A DNA stretch of 64,000 nucleotides from Candidatus Sulfopaludibacter sp. (lineage in GTDB: Bacteria > Acidobacteriota > Terriglobia > Bryobacterales > Bryobacteraceae): positions 1-64,000 of the forward strand of contig JARLGM010000002.1 in assembly GCA_031292755.1 (NCBI GenBank), given 5' to 3'. Position numbers and translations under genes: made by a program. The first letter of the stretch is position 1, and each line of letters opens with the position of its first letter. The notes under the pieces are model-generated. The model made no database searches. It saw only the letters and a list, made by a program, of their open reading frames with translations, and was not told where the DNA came from. This document shows positions 8,991 to 17,151 of the stretch, piece after piece.

Positions 8991-10553
8991 ATGGATCCAT
9001 CCGCCCCAGTCCCAACGCCGGCCACGCCGGCGGAGTTGCGGAGCGACAATGAGCGTCTGAAACTCCTGCTGGATCTGAACAACGCCATCGTGTCGAATCT
9101 GGAGCTTCGCGATCTTCTCAGAGCCATATCGGCGAGCGTGCGCCACATGATGAAGTGCGACTCGGTAGGCGTGGCCCTTCCGGACCCGAACGACCAGCGG
9201 CTGCGCATTCACGCGGTGGATTTTCCGGAAGGAAGAGGTCTCATTCGCGAAGAAGGCAAGGTTCCGGCCGCCGAGGGACCGACCAACCGCGTGTTTCGCA
9301 TCGGGGAGCCCATTGCGCTGGACGCCCGGGCATTGGCTGCACTGGACGCGAGTAACCTGGCTGTGGCCGAAGGCTTTCACGCCCTGTGCGACGTTCCCCT
9401 GGTGAGCCGCAACCGCACCCTGGGCGTCTTATGTCTCGGCAGGCTTCACGACCATCCATTTACCGGCGACGAAGTCGAATTCGTCCGCCAGGTGGCGGCG
9501 CAAGTGGCCATCGCCGTGGAGAATGCCCTGGCCTATAAGCAGATCGCCGAACTCAAAGACAAGCTGGCGCAGGAGAAGCTCTACCTCGAAGACGAAATCC
9601 GCAGCCAGATGAATTTCGACTCCATAATCGGCCGGAGCGAGCCCCTTCAGAAGTTGTTGCAGCAGGTCGAGACCGTGGCTCCCACCGATTCCACCGTGCT
9701 CATTTACGGGGAAACGGGAGTCGGGAAGGAGCTGGTGGCCCGAGCCATCCACAACTTGAGCTCGCGCAGCAAGAACGCCTTTGTGAAGCTGAACTGCGCC
9801 GCCATCCCGACCGGCCTTCTGGAGAGCGAGATGTTCGGACACGAAAGAGGAGCTTTCACCGGCGCCATCGCGCAGCGGATCGGCCGCTTCGAACTGGCCA
9901 GCCACGGAACCGTGTTTCTGGACGAAATCGGAGAAATCCCCCTGGAACTCCAGCCGAAGCTCCTGCGCGTGTTGCAGGAACGGGAATTCGAGCGCCTCGG
10001 CAGCTCGCGCACGCTCCGCACCGACGCCCGTCTGATCGCCTCCACCAATCGGGACCTGGCTGCCATGGTGAAAGAGCAGAAGTTCCGCATGGACCTCTAC
10101 TACCGCCTCGAGGTCTTTCCCATCTATGTGCCGCCGCTGCGCGAGCGGCAGCAAGATATCCCCCTTCTGGTTCGTCATTTTGTGCAGCAGTTTGCCCGGC
10201 GCATGAACAAAACCATCGATACGATTCCCTCGGAAAGCATGCACGCCCTGCTGCACTACCGCTGGCCGGGCAACATCCGGGAATTGCAAAACCTGATCGA
10301 GCGCGCGGTCATTCTCTCCGCCGGGCCCGTTCTGAATGTGCCGCTCGCCGGTCTGCACGCACAGCCCAACTCCGACGCTCCGAACAAACAGGAGACGCTC
10401 GAAGAGGTGGAGCGCCGGAAGATTCTGGAAGTGCTCAAGTCCACCGGTTGGGTCGTCAGCGGACCTCGCGGCGCCGCCGCCGCGCTCGGCTTGAAACGCA
10501 GCACGCTGCAGTTCCGGATGGAGAAGCTGGGAATCCGGAAGTCCTTACCGTGA
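8991..10553 (+). CDS. Sigma-54-dependent transcriptional activator with GAF sensor domain
   Basis: A 520-residue FhlA/NorR-like bacterial enhancer-binding protein. A GAF domain at about residues 25-180 senses an unknown signal; a short coiled linker (KDKLAQEKLYLEDEIRSQ) precedes the AAA+ domain with Walker A GETGVGKE near residue 241, the sigma-54 contact loop GAFTGA near 287, Walker B FLDEIGEIP and the R-finger region. The C terminus is a Fis-type helix-turn-helix (RGAAAALGLKRSTLQFRMEKLGI). It activates sigma-54 promoters by ATP hydrolysis. No cognate kinase is nearby, so the input is probably a small molecule bound by GAF. The stop overlaps the convergent TPR gene by nine bases. The target genes cannot be named from this window. 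Confidence 0.93.
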   Translation: MDPSAPVPTPATPAELRSDNERLKLLLDLNNAIVSNLELRDLLRAISASVRHMMKCDSVGVALPDPNDQRLRIHAVDFPEGRGLIREEGKVPAAEGPTNRVFRIGEPIALDARALAALDASNLAVAEGFHALCDVPLVSRNRTLGVLCLGRLHDHPFTGDEVEFVRQVAAQVAIAVENALAYKQIAELKDKLAQEKLYLEDEIRSQMNFDSIIGRSEPLQKLLQQVETVAPTDSTVLIYGETGVGKELVARAIHNLSSRSKNAFVKLNCAAIPTGLLESEMFGHERGAFTGAIAQRIGRFELASHGTVFLDEIGEIPLELQPKLLRVLQEREFERLGSSRTLRTDARLIASTNRDLAAMVKEQKFRMDLYYRLEVFPIYVPPLRERQQDIPLLVRHFVQQFARRMNKTIDTIPSESMHALLHYRWPGNIRELQNLIERAVILSAGPVLNVPLAGLHAQPNSDAPNKQETLEEVERRKILEVLKSTGWVVSGPRGAAAALGLKRSTLQFRMEKLGIRKSLP

Positions 10554-11420
10554 CGCCTTGAGCAGTCTCGCCACTTCCGAACGGGGCGGATCGTCGGGGG
10601 TAATGCGCGATCCGGCGTACTGGCGTAGCAGCATCCTGGCATCTTCCAGGTTCCGCCCGCTTTGAATATAGGCGGACGCGCGCGCAAACAGGAGCTTGGC
10701 CGAATCCGGTTCCATTTGAGCCGCCCTGCGAAACAGAGCGTCGCTTTCTTCGTAGCGGCCCTGCCCGGCCAGAAAACCCGCCAGGTCGAGCGCGCGGCCG
10801 ATCTCGCGCGGCGCCAGTTGCATGGCCTTGCGGAGTTCCGCTTCCACTACCTGGACCTGCTTGCGCTTCTCGGCCAGGCGCGCACGGGTGTAGTGGTACT
10901 CGGCCTCGTTCAGGCGGCCGATTTGGGTGGAGACCTCTTCGGCTTTGTCTACCCCTCCTCCCACGATACCCGGAGCTTGCAGGTAGTATTCGAACAGATC
11001 GCCCAGCGCTTCCAGATTAGAAGGATCCAGAGCCGCGGCTTTCTCAAAGGCGGCGCGCGTCTTCTTCGCATAGGGCAGAGCCGTCAGGAAACTGGACTCC
11101 TCCGCGCGACGGCCGTATGCTTTACCCAGCCAATCGTAGTAGGTGGAATTCTGAGGATCTTCCGCAACCGCCTTCTCCAGACAGCTTATGGAGTTCCTGT
11201 ACTGGCCATCCATGTAAAAGGCTTTGCCGGTCAGGGCGTAGACCGCTCCGTTCTTTGGTGAGACAGGCAGCAGCGTGCCGAGCGCCGCTTTATAATCGGT
11301 GCGCTGGTATGCTTCTTCCGCTCGTTCCAGATCCGAGCCGGCGGCGCGCAGAATGGCGCCGGTGGAAAGCACCACCGCCAGGGCCGGCATTCCTGTTCTC
11401 ATCAGACTCTTGCGTCCCAT
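10545..11420 (-). CDS. Exported TPR-repeat protein
   Basis: A 291-residue protein with a basic N terminus and hydrophobic export segment (MRTGMPALAVVLSTGAIL) followed by about five to six tetratricopeptide repeats, for example AEEAYQRTDYKAALGTLL, AVYALTGKAFYMDGQYRNSI, STYYDWLGKAYGR and a last pair near SDALFRRAAQMEPDSAKLLF. TPR arrays are protein-binding scaffolds. The start is backed by GGAGGGGT directly upstream. It lies 20 bases downstream of the DUF3047 gene on the same strand and is likely the last gene of that group. No catalytic domain is present, so the role is probably assembly or scaffolding in the periplasm. Confidence 0.8.
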   Translation of the reverse strand: MGRKSLMRTGMPALAVVLSTGAILRAAGSDLERAEEAYQRTDYKAALGTLLPVSPKNGAVYALTGKAFYMDGQYRNSISCLEKAVAEDPQNSTYYDWLGKAYGRRAEESSFLTALPYAKKTRAAFEKAAALDPSNLEALGDLFEYYLQAPGIVGGGVDKAEEVSTQIGRLNEAEYHYTRARLAEKRKQVQVVEAELRKAMQLAPREIGRALDLAGFLAGQGRYEESDALFRRAAQMEPDSAKLLFARASAYIQSGRNLEDARMLLRQYAGSRITPDDPPRSEVARLLKASR

Positions 11421-11440
11421 ACCCCTCCCATCCAGCGACC

Positions 11441-12097
11441 CTATTCGGGCGCGCTGCGAAATGCCACTTCACCGAAATAGCTTTCGGCGAGGCTGCCGGT
11501 GTGTTGTGAATTGATTTGCAGGCGCAGCCCTTTGACCGGGGGCGCGGGCCTGCCAAAGGAGCGCTCGTAATCCGCGGCCACGTTGCGAGTCTCTCCCACC
11601 CAGCGGTTGGCCTCCTCTGCCCCCGACTCGCACACCACCGCGAAAACATGTACCAGCGGAATCGTGCTGGCGCTGCGTGCCGTGCCTTTGGGCGCGCTGC
11701 TGTCCCAGATGTAACTCAGCACCCGACGGTCGGTGAATGCCACCAGCACCTGGGCTGCCTGGTCGTCCGTAGCGGCCTTCCGGAAATCGCCGCCCGCCGG
11801 AAGCCTGGTGACCTTCCAACTCCAGGACAGGTACGGAGTCTCGGCGAGGTCCACCTCCACACTCCGCTCCAGCGAAAAAGACGAACTGTGGCTTTTCAGA
11901 TGCACGCACAGTCTGTCCGCCTCATTGCAGCCGGAAACCTCCGGCTTGCCGTGGTTCACCTTGATCTGCCAGCCGGAAGGCACGCCGCTCGCGCCCGGAT
12001 TGGCTACCCCCAGCGCGATCACCGACAACGCGGACGTCCGGCCCTGGAAAATCAAAGCAAACGCCAGGTACAGGAGTGCGCGGACTCCTCCATTCAT
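11441..12097 (-). CDS. DUF3047 family exported protein
   Basis: A 218-residue secreted protein of the DUF3047 family. The signal segment is RALLYLAFALIFQGRTSA; the mature part has the family pattern SGWQIKVNHGKP, LSWSWKVTRLPAGGDFRKAATDDQAAQVLV, SYIWDS and VVCESG...RWVGETRNVAADYERSFG. DUF3047 proteins have no proven biochemical role; the fold resembles carbohydrate-binding jelly rolls, which is inference. The start at 12097 is fixed by an ATGA overlap with the stop of the upstream gene, indicating translational coupling. A longer in-frame reading upstream has no family match. Confidence 0.82.
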   Translation of the reverse strand: MNGGVRALLYLAFALIFQGRTSALSVIALGVANPGASGVPSGWQIKVNHGKPEVSGCNEADRLCVHLKSHSSSFSLERSVEVDLAETPYLSWSWKVTRLPAGGDFRKAATDDQAAQVLVAFTDRRVLSYIWDSSAPKGTARSASTIPLVHVFAVVCESGAEEANRWVGETRNVAADYERSFGRPAPPVKGLRLQINSQHTGSLAESYFGEVAFRSAPE

Positions 12098-12981
12098 CGG
12101 TGCATCTCCGTGGGCCCATCCTCTTCGGCCACCGCGATCGCAGCGGGGTGGGAGCCACGCATGGAGCACGCCGTCAGAGCTTGTGTGGCCCGGGCAGACG
12201 CCGCGACTCCTTCGCGCGTCTGACGCAGAGACGCCGCCAGGGTGCCGCGCGAGAGACGGGTAACCAAAGGGCCCGTCATCCAGCGGATAGTCGCGGGGAT
12301 ATCGCGGGTCAAACCGATGGCTTCGAGTTCCAGATAAACGCCTCCGTCGCGCTCCTGGTAACGGGCGATGCTTTGCAGCCTCCAAATGAAGCCGTTGCCT
12401 TCGCCCGCCGGTAACAGGCGCTCGCCGCTCTTTCCGTAGTCTTCGATTTCCTGCGCGCCGGTAACATGCGTGATGGTGTACGACCGCTGTCGATCCACGC
12501 GGAAATCGTGCGCCTCGTAATGGCTTTGCAGGGTCGCGTTCACAAACACGATGTTGTTCATCCAAACCATCGAATACTCCTGCCGGCCGTCGCCACAAGC
12601 CAACAACCTGGAATCGAGAACCTTGGGTCTGTAAATATCCTTGTAGCGGTCATAGTCGTGAGCCACGGCAAGCACCCCGTCCAGCGTGGCGTCCGGAATG
12701 AACATCGCTCCCACCCAGTGATGGATCAATCCGTCGGGCACATGATGCATGCCCGCTCCGTCCATCGGCGCAATCAGAATTTCGCCCTTGCGGACGCGCG
12801 CCGCGCGGTCCGGTGCTTCGTCGGTCCACAGGAAATGGCGGCCCGGCTCCAGCCGCGCACGCATGGCCGAGTCGGCGTCGTGCACATACTGGTTCCATGC
12901 GCGCAGAGTCTCCGGTTTCAGTTCAGCGCCCTGCGCCCCCGTGAGTAGTGCCAGTCCCAAAAGCGCGCTTGAGATTTTCAT
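12094..12981 (-). CDS. Secreted hypothetical protein coupled to DUF3047
   Basis: A 295-residue protein with a clear signal peptide (MKISSALLGLALLTGAQG) and a soluble mature domain rich in Tyr, His and Trp (HHVPDGLIHHWVGAMFIP, HDYDRYKDIYRPKV, RQRSYTITHVTGAQEIEDYG). I do not assign a family; the central part vaguely resembles START/SRPBCC-like ligand-binding proteins seen beside DUF3047 in Acidobacteria. The start at 12981 has AAGGGAG eight bases upstream; an ATG-like start further out adds a non-signal extension. It overlaps the DUF3047 start by four bases (ATGA), so the two proteins are likely made in fixed ratio and may work together in the cell envelope. Confidence 0.75.
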   Translation of the reverse strand: MKISSALLGLALLTGAQGAELKPETLRAWNQYVHDADSAMRARLEPGRHFLWTDEAPDRAARVRKGEILIAPMDGAGMHHVPDGLIHHWVGAMFIPDATLDGVLAVAHDYDRYKDIYRPKVLDSRLLACGDGRQEYSMVWMNNIVFVNATLQSHYEAHDFRVDRQRSYTITHVTGAQEIEDYGKSGERLLPAGEGNGFIWRLQSIARYQERDGGVYLELEAIGLTRDIPATIRWMTGPLVTRLSRGTLAASLRQTREGVAASARATQALTACSMRGSHPAAIAVAEEDGPTEMHR

Positions 12982-13144
12982 CCTGTGGCTCCCTTCTGCA
13001 TCCTTCACGTAGAGATATGCAACTGGTGCGCCACAGGGGAGTGCTGAAAAACGGAGCAAACAGTGCTACTTCCGCGATGGTGCCGCCGGTGTGACGAGTG
13101 CAGGGTGCCGGCCCGCCGTCAGGTGCCGGAATCCTGGCAGAGTG

Positions 13145-13657
13145 TTATGTGCCGAGCGTGAATTCCCAGGCGCAGCACCGGCCCGCGGGTGCATCGGGCG
13201 GGCACGTGAGGCACGTGGTGACGATCCGCGGATCCACCGTCCGGGCAAAGGTCTCGAACTCGACCGTGCCCACCGGCCTGCAAGGAAAGTCCGGCAGCCC
13301 TTTGCGCCGGCGGGCTTCCTGGACGCGGCACTCGTCCATGAAGAAACGCAGGCGCTGCCGGTCCTCCGTCCACTCCACGCGCTGCGCGTTGACCATGGCG
13401 TAAAGCCGCAAGCCCAGCGCTTCTTCCAGCGCCGGCAAGCCGCCGCCTTCCGGAATCTCGAACGTGGCCATGATGCGGCGTGCTTCGACAGCGGCAAACC
13501 GCGCCCACGAACCGGCATCCAACGCAATCGCGGTGTCCATGCCGAAGCGTTCTTCCGCCGCCAGAAACCAGCAACCGTCGTGCGCCAGCCAGTTTTTGGC
13601 GAACATGGCGAGCGCGCGCAGCAGTTCTTCGCGTTCCATCGTAGCGAAGGTCTTCAT
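13145..13657 (-). CDS. DUF6125 family cytosolic protein
   Basis: A 170-residue soluble protein of the group annotated DUF6125 or cytosolic protein. The N-terminal half (LAMFAKNWLAHDGCWFLAAE, then FAAVEARRIM) and the Cys-rich C terminus (DPRIVTTCLTCPPD...GRCCAWEF) are the recognisable parts; MDECRVQEARRRKGLPDFPC lies between. The conserved Cys residues suggest metal or cofactor binding, but the function is unknown. Its ATG overlaps the stop of the CoA-disulfide-reductase/rhodanese gene by four bases (ATGA), so expression is coupled to that redox enzyme; the Cys content fits a sulfur or thiol role. Confidence 0.78.
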   Translation of the reverse strand: MKTFATMEREELLRALAMFAKNWLAHDGCWFLAAEERFGMDTAIALDAGSWARFAAVEARRIMATFEIPEGGGLPALEEALGLRLYAMVNAQRVEWTEDRQRLRFFMDECRVQEARRRKGLPDFPCRPVGTVEFETFARTVDPRIVTTCLTCPPDAPAGRCCAWEFTLGT

Positions 13658-15339
13658 GTTTTTATTCCGGCAAGTTGACGGTGGCCTTCCGGGAACCATG
13701 CCTTATACGATTCGTGCCCGCCCGCCAGGTTGCGCACGCGAAATCCATTCTGGCTGAGCAGCCGGCAGGCATAGTAAGAGCGATGGCCGGTCCGGCAAGC
13801 GACCCAGATCTCCCGGTCGCGCGGCAATTCGGCGAGGCGGTCGCGGAGTTGATCCAGCGGGATGTTTACCGCTCCGTCGATGCCGTGGCCCGCCACCTCG
13901 CTGGCATCCCGCACGTCGAGCACGAATGCGCTGGTGTCTGTCAATCCGCTCCACGGCGCCAGCGCCACATCTCCGCGGACCACGTTGGCCGCCAGCATCC
14001 CGGCCAGGTTCACCGCGTCCTTTGCGGACCCATACTGCGGTGCGTAGCACAGCTCGGCTTCCTCCAGGTCGAATACCGTGCCGCCCTTCTGAATCGCCAT
14101 GGCGATCACGTCGATGCGCCGTTCCACTCCCTCTTCCCCCACAGCCTGGGCGCCCAGAATCCGGCCGTCGGACTTTCGGAACAGGAGCTTCAGGTGAATG
14201 GGACTGGCGCCGGGATAGTAGCCGGCGTGATGGCCCGGGTGCAGGTACACGGCTTCGTAATCGCTGGCGCCGGCCCGTCGCAGGGATTTTTCGGTGGCCC
14301 CCGTCAGAGCGGCGGTTAAACCGAAGAAGCCGCAGACGGCCGTCGCCTGGACACCCCGGAAACGGGAGGCACGGCCGCAGATCGCGTCCGCGGCAATCCG
14401 TCCCTGGCGGTTGGCGGGTCCGGCCAGCGGCACCAGATCCCACGCTCCGGTAACACTGTTCCGGACCTCGACCGCGTCACCTACCGCCCAAATCCGAGGG
14501 TCGCCGGTCCGCATGGAATCATCCACACGGATGCCGCCGCGAGAGCCGATCTCGAGCCCCGCCTGCCGCGCGAGACCCACCTCCGGACGCACGCCGAGGG
14601 AGAGGATGACAATGTCGGCCGGGATGCGCGCGCCGGCCTGTGTCCGCACCACCAACCCGCCATTCCCGGCCTGCTCGAAGCCCGCCACTCCGTCGCCCAA
14701 CCGAACCTGGGCAGTGTGGGCGACCAGGCGGCGGCGCACGAACTCGGCCATCTCCGGATCCAGCGGCGGCATCAACTGGTCCGCCATCTCGACAATAGTT
14801 ACCTCCAGTCCCCATACGTCCAGGTTCTCGGCCATCTCCAGGCCGATGAAACCACCGCCGGCGACCACCGCGCGCTGCGCGTTATGCGTCTTGAGCCAGT
14901 CGCGAATCTCCCGGCTGTCCGGTATGGTGCGCAGGGTAAAGATGCCCGGCAAGTCGACTCCCGGTAAATCGGGACGAATCGGCGATGCGCCCGGGGAGAG
15001 GACCAGAGCATCGTAGCGCTCCCGGTAGACGCTGCCGGTTTCGAGATTCCGGTCCTCCACTTCGCTTGCGGCACGGTCGATCAAGGTCACTTCGTTCCGT
15101 GTGCGAACCTCGATGTGGAAGCGCTCGCGGAACAACTCGGGTGTGGCCACCAGCAGCTTGTCTTCGTGCTGAATGATCTCGCCGATGTAGTATGGCAGAC
15201 CGCAATTGGCAAACGAAACGTAGGGACCGCGCTCGAAAATCACGATCTCCGCCTGTTCGTCCAGCCGGCGCAGGCGCGCTGCGCAGGACGCGCCGCCGGC
15301 CACGCCCCCAACAATCAAGATTCGTTTTTGTTTCTTCAT
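13654..15339 (-). CDS. CoA-disulfide reductase fused to rhodanese domain (CoADR-RHD)
   Basis: A 561-residue flavoprotein disulfide reductase of the CoADR/polysulfide reductase type with a C-terminal rhodanese domain. FAD-binding GGVAGGASCAARLRRL begins at residue 11; the single redox Cys46 lies in SFANCGLPYYIG; a second Rossmann GGGFIGLEMAE binds NAD(P)H; WAVGDAVEV is the second FAD motif; the dimerisation domain follows. Residues ~460-561 are rhodanese-like with LDVRDASE and the active loop CRTGHRS. Fusions of this kind reduce CoA disulfide, CoA persulfide or polysulfide with NAD(P)H. The start at 15339 directly precedes the Rossmann motif. The DUF6125 gene is translationally coupled downstream, and an MBL hydrolase is divergent. 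Confidence 0.92.
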   Translation of the reverse strand: MKKQKRILIVGGVAGGASCAARLRRLDEQAEIVIFERGPYVSFANCGLPYYIGEIIQHEDKLLVATPELFRERFHIEVRTRNEVTLIDRAASEVEDRNLETGSVYRERYDALVLSPGASPIRPDLPGVDLPGIFTLRTIPDSREIRDWLKTHNAQRAVVAGGGFIGLEMAENLDVWGLEVTIVEMADQLMPPLDPEMAEFVRRRLVAHTAQVRLGDGVAGFEQAGNGGLVVRTQAGARIPADIVILSLGVRPEVGLARQAGLEIGSRGGIRVDDSMRTGDPRIWAVGDAVEVRNSVTGAWDLVPLAGPANRQGRIAADAICGRASRFRGVQATAVCGFFGLTAALTGATEKSLRRAGASDYEAVYLHPGHHAGYYPGASPIHLKLLFRKSDGRILGAQAVGEEGVERRIDVIAMAIQKGGTVFDLEEAELCYAPQYGSAKDAVNLAGMLAANVVRGDVALAPWSGLTDTSAFVLDVRDASEVAGHGIDGAVNIPLDQLRDRLAELPRDREIWVACRTGHRSYYACRLLSQNGFRVRNLAGGHESYKAWFPEGHRQLAGIKT

Positions 15340-15496
15340 CGCAGTGGATGACCTAAGCCATAATTTCAGGCCTGATAGTAGTGGAATAGAGGTAACTGAC
15401 ACTGATGGTACAGCCCCTCCTGGATTCCGTCAACCGGCTTGCGGACGGCTGCGGACGGCCTCCCAAGGCGTTTATGCTGGACACGGCACAAAGGCG

Positions 15497-16351
15497 ATGA
15501 TCGAAGATCTGCAAATCACCATACTGGCCGACAACGCCATCTTCAACCGGGACCTGCTGGCCGAGCACGGACTGGCGATTCTGGTCGAGGCCGGCGGCCG
15601 CCGGATTCTCTTCGATACCGGCCAGGGGAGGGTGCTCACGGCCAACGCCGCGGCCTTGGGCTGCGCCCTGGAAACGCTCGACGCCATTGTCCTGAGCCAC
15701 GGGCATTACGATCACACCGGAGGCATCGCACAGGTGCTTCAGTTGGGAGGCAAGCCCCGGATTTTCGCGCATCCGGCGGCGCTCGGCCCGAAGTTCGCCA
15801 AGCGCGGCCAGCCGCCGCATCGCGACATCGGTATGCCGGATGCGTCTCGAGAGGCCCTCGGTAGCGCCGGGGACCGCCTGGTGACGACCGAATCGGTTAC
15901 GGAGGTGGCGCCCGGAGTCTGGTGTACCGGCGAGATACCGCGAACGCACGCCGCCGAGAGCGGCTTCTTCCTCGACCCGGCCTGCCGCGAACTGGACCCG
16001 CTCATCGACGACCAGGCTCTGTTCGTCGAGACCTGCGATGGAATCGTGGTCATTACCGGTTGCGCCCATGCGGGCCTGGTGGACACTCTCGATCGCGTCG
16101 CACAGATTACCGGCCAGGACAGGATCTTCGCGGTGGCCGGCGGCTTTCACCTGATGCTGTCGGAGAGGGACGCCTGGGAGGCAGCCGGCAACGCCCTGGG
16201 CCGCAGAGAGGTCCAATGGATCGCGCCGGTTCACTGCACTGGATTCGGCGCGCAGGCATACCTCCACGCAAGATTTCACTCCCGCGCCATCGAGGCGGGA
16301 GCCGGAAGACGGCTCGAGTTCCGAAAAGGCGCTCACCGCCCCGCAAACTGA
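15497..16351 (+). CDS. MBL-fold metallo-hydrolase, dihydropterin-type
   Basis: A 284-residue metallo-beta-lactamase-fold protein. The metal-binding signature SHGHYDHTGG lies near residue 63; further motifs are FAHPAA, TGEIPRTH, VITGCAHAGLVDTL and GGFHLM. This arrangement matches the archaeal-type 7,8-dihydropterin-6-methyl-4-(beta-D-ribofuranosyl)aminobenzene-5'-phosphate synthase-like subgroup, whose bacterial members have uncertain substrates. The ATG at 15497 is preferred, with AAGG four bases before it; the open frame runs further upstream to 15344 but that part is not MBL-like. It is divergent from the CoADR-rhodanese gene. Confidence 0.87.
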   Translation: MIEDLQITILADNAIFNRDLLAEHGLAILVEAGGRRILFDTGQGRVLTANAAALGCALETLDAIVLSHGHYDHTGGIAQVLQLGGKPRIFAHPAALGPKFAKRGQPPHRDIGMPDASREALGSAGDRLVTTESVTEVAPGVWCTGEIPRTHAAESGFFLDPACRELDPLIDDQALFVETCDGIVVITGCAHAGLVDTLDRVAQITGQDRIFAVAGGFHLMLSERDAWEAAGNALGRREVQWIAPVHCTGFGAQAYLHARFHSRAIEAGAGRRLEFRKGAHRPAN

Positions 16352-16364
16352 AGGCGGCGAGCGC
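16329..16364. terminator. Stem-loop at convergent gene ends
   Basis: GCGCTC at 16329-16334 plus CCGCC at 16336-16340 can pair with GGCGG at 16353-16357 plus GAGCGC at 16359-16364, with one internal mismatch and a 12-base loop. It spans the gap between two convergent stop codons, a place where bidirectional terminators sit. There is no long T tract, so termination is only inferred. Confidence 0.45.
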
Positions 16365-16370
16365 TTGACT

Positions 16371-17048
16371 TCAGTCCGGCAGATTCTTGAAGCAGAGGAA
16401 CCAATCCACGCACCGTACGGCAGGGTCCGCCGCCGACATCCTTTCCTTGGCGGCGCCGCAGGACCCGGGCGGTGGAACGATCACCTCTTCTCCCGGCACC
16501 CATCCAGCCGGCGTGGCCACCTTGTGCTTGTCCGAGGTCTGCAACGCCATCAGGAGCCGCTTGATTTCCTGGATGTTCCGCCCGTTGGTCAGCGGGTAGT
16601 ACAGGATGGCCCGCACCTTCCCCTCCGGGTCGATCACGAAGACGGCGCGGACTGCCTGCGTGGTGCTCGCCGCCGGCTGGAGCATTCCGTAAGCGCGCGA
16701 TACCTGCATGGTCAGGTCGGAGATTACCGGGAACATCACCTCCACATCTTTTATGCCGCGGAACGCCACCTTTTCGCGGATGGTGCGCAGCCAGGCGATG
16801 TGGCTGAACGTGCTATCGATGGACAGGCCAACCAATTCACAGTTTAAGCCCTGAAACTCTTTATGCATGGCAGCAAAAGTCATAAACTCGGTGGTGCAAA
16901 CCGGCGTGAAATCCGCAGGGTGGCTGAAGAAGACCACCCATTTGCCCCGGTAGTCTTCGGGAAATCGGATCCGGCCCTGAGTAGTCTCAGCCTCGAACGA
17001 GGGCGCCGGTTCGCCAATCAGCGGCAACTTCTGAACGGTTTCGGTCAT
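16371..17048 (-). CDS. Peroxiredoxin, Prx6/archaeal type
   Basis: A 225-residue thiol peroxidase. The peroxidatic Cys51 is in HPADFTPVCTTEF, the Prx6-type active site; SIDSTFSHIAWLRTI and DPEGKVRAILYYPLTNGRN are further family blocks. The C-terminal extension has extra cysteines (PPGSCGAAKERM and CVDWFLCFKNL), as in archaeal and acidobacterial Prx6-like enzymes that use a C-terminal thiol pair for resolution. It reduces hydrogen peroxide and organic hydroperoxides in the cytosol. The ATG at 17048 has GAGG about ten bases upstream; a longer frame only adds residues outside the fold. Confidence 0.93.
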   Translation of the reverse strand: MTETVQKLPLIGEPAPSFEAETTQGRIRFPEDYRGKWVVFFSHPADFTPVCTTEFMTFAAMHKEFQGLNCELVGLSIDSTFSHIAWLRTIREKVAFRGIKDVEVMFPVISDLTMQVSRAYGMLQPAASTTQAVRAVFVIDPEGKVRAILYYPLTNGRNIQEIKRLLMALQTSDKHKVATPAGWVPGEEVIVPPPGSCGAAKERMSAADPAVRCVDWFLCFKNLPD

Positions 17049-17151
17049 GCCTGGTAATCCTCCAGTATGTGTAGTAGATGTAAATTCCACTGATCACATT
17101 CTTACGCTACGGAAGGGCGAAGTCCAGCGCTGGAGCGGTGGGCAACGCCCC

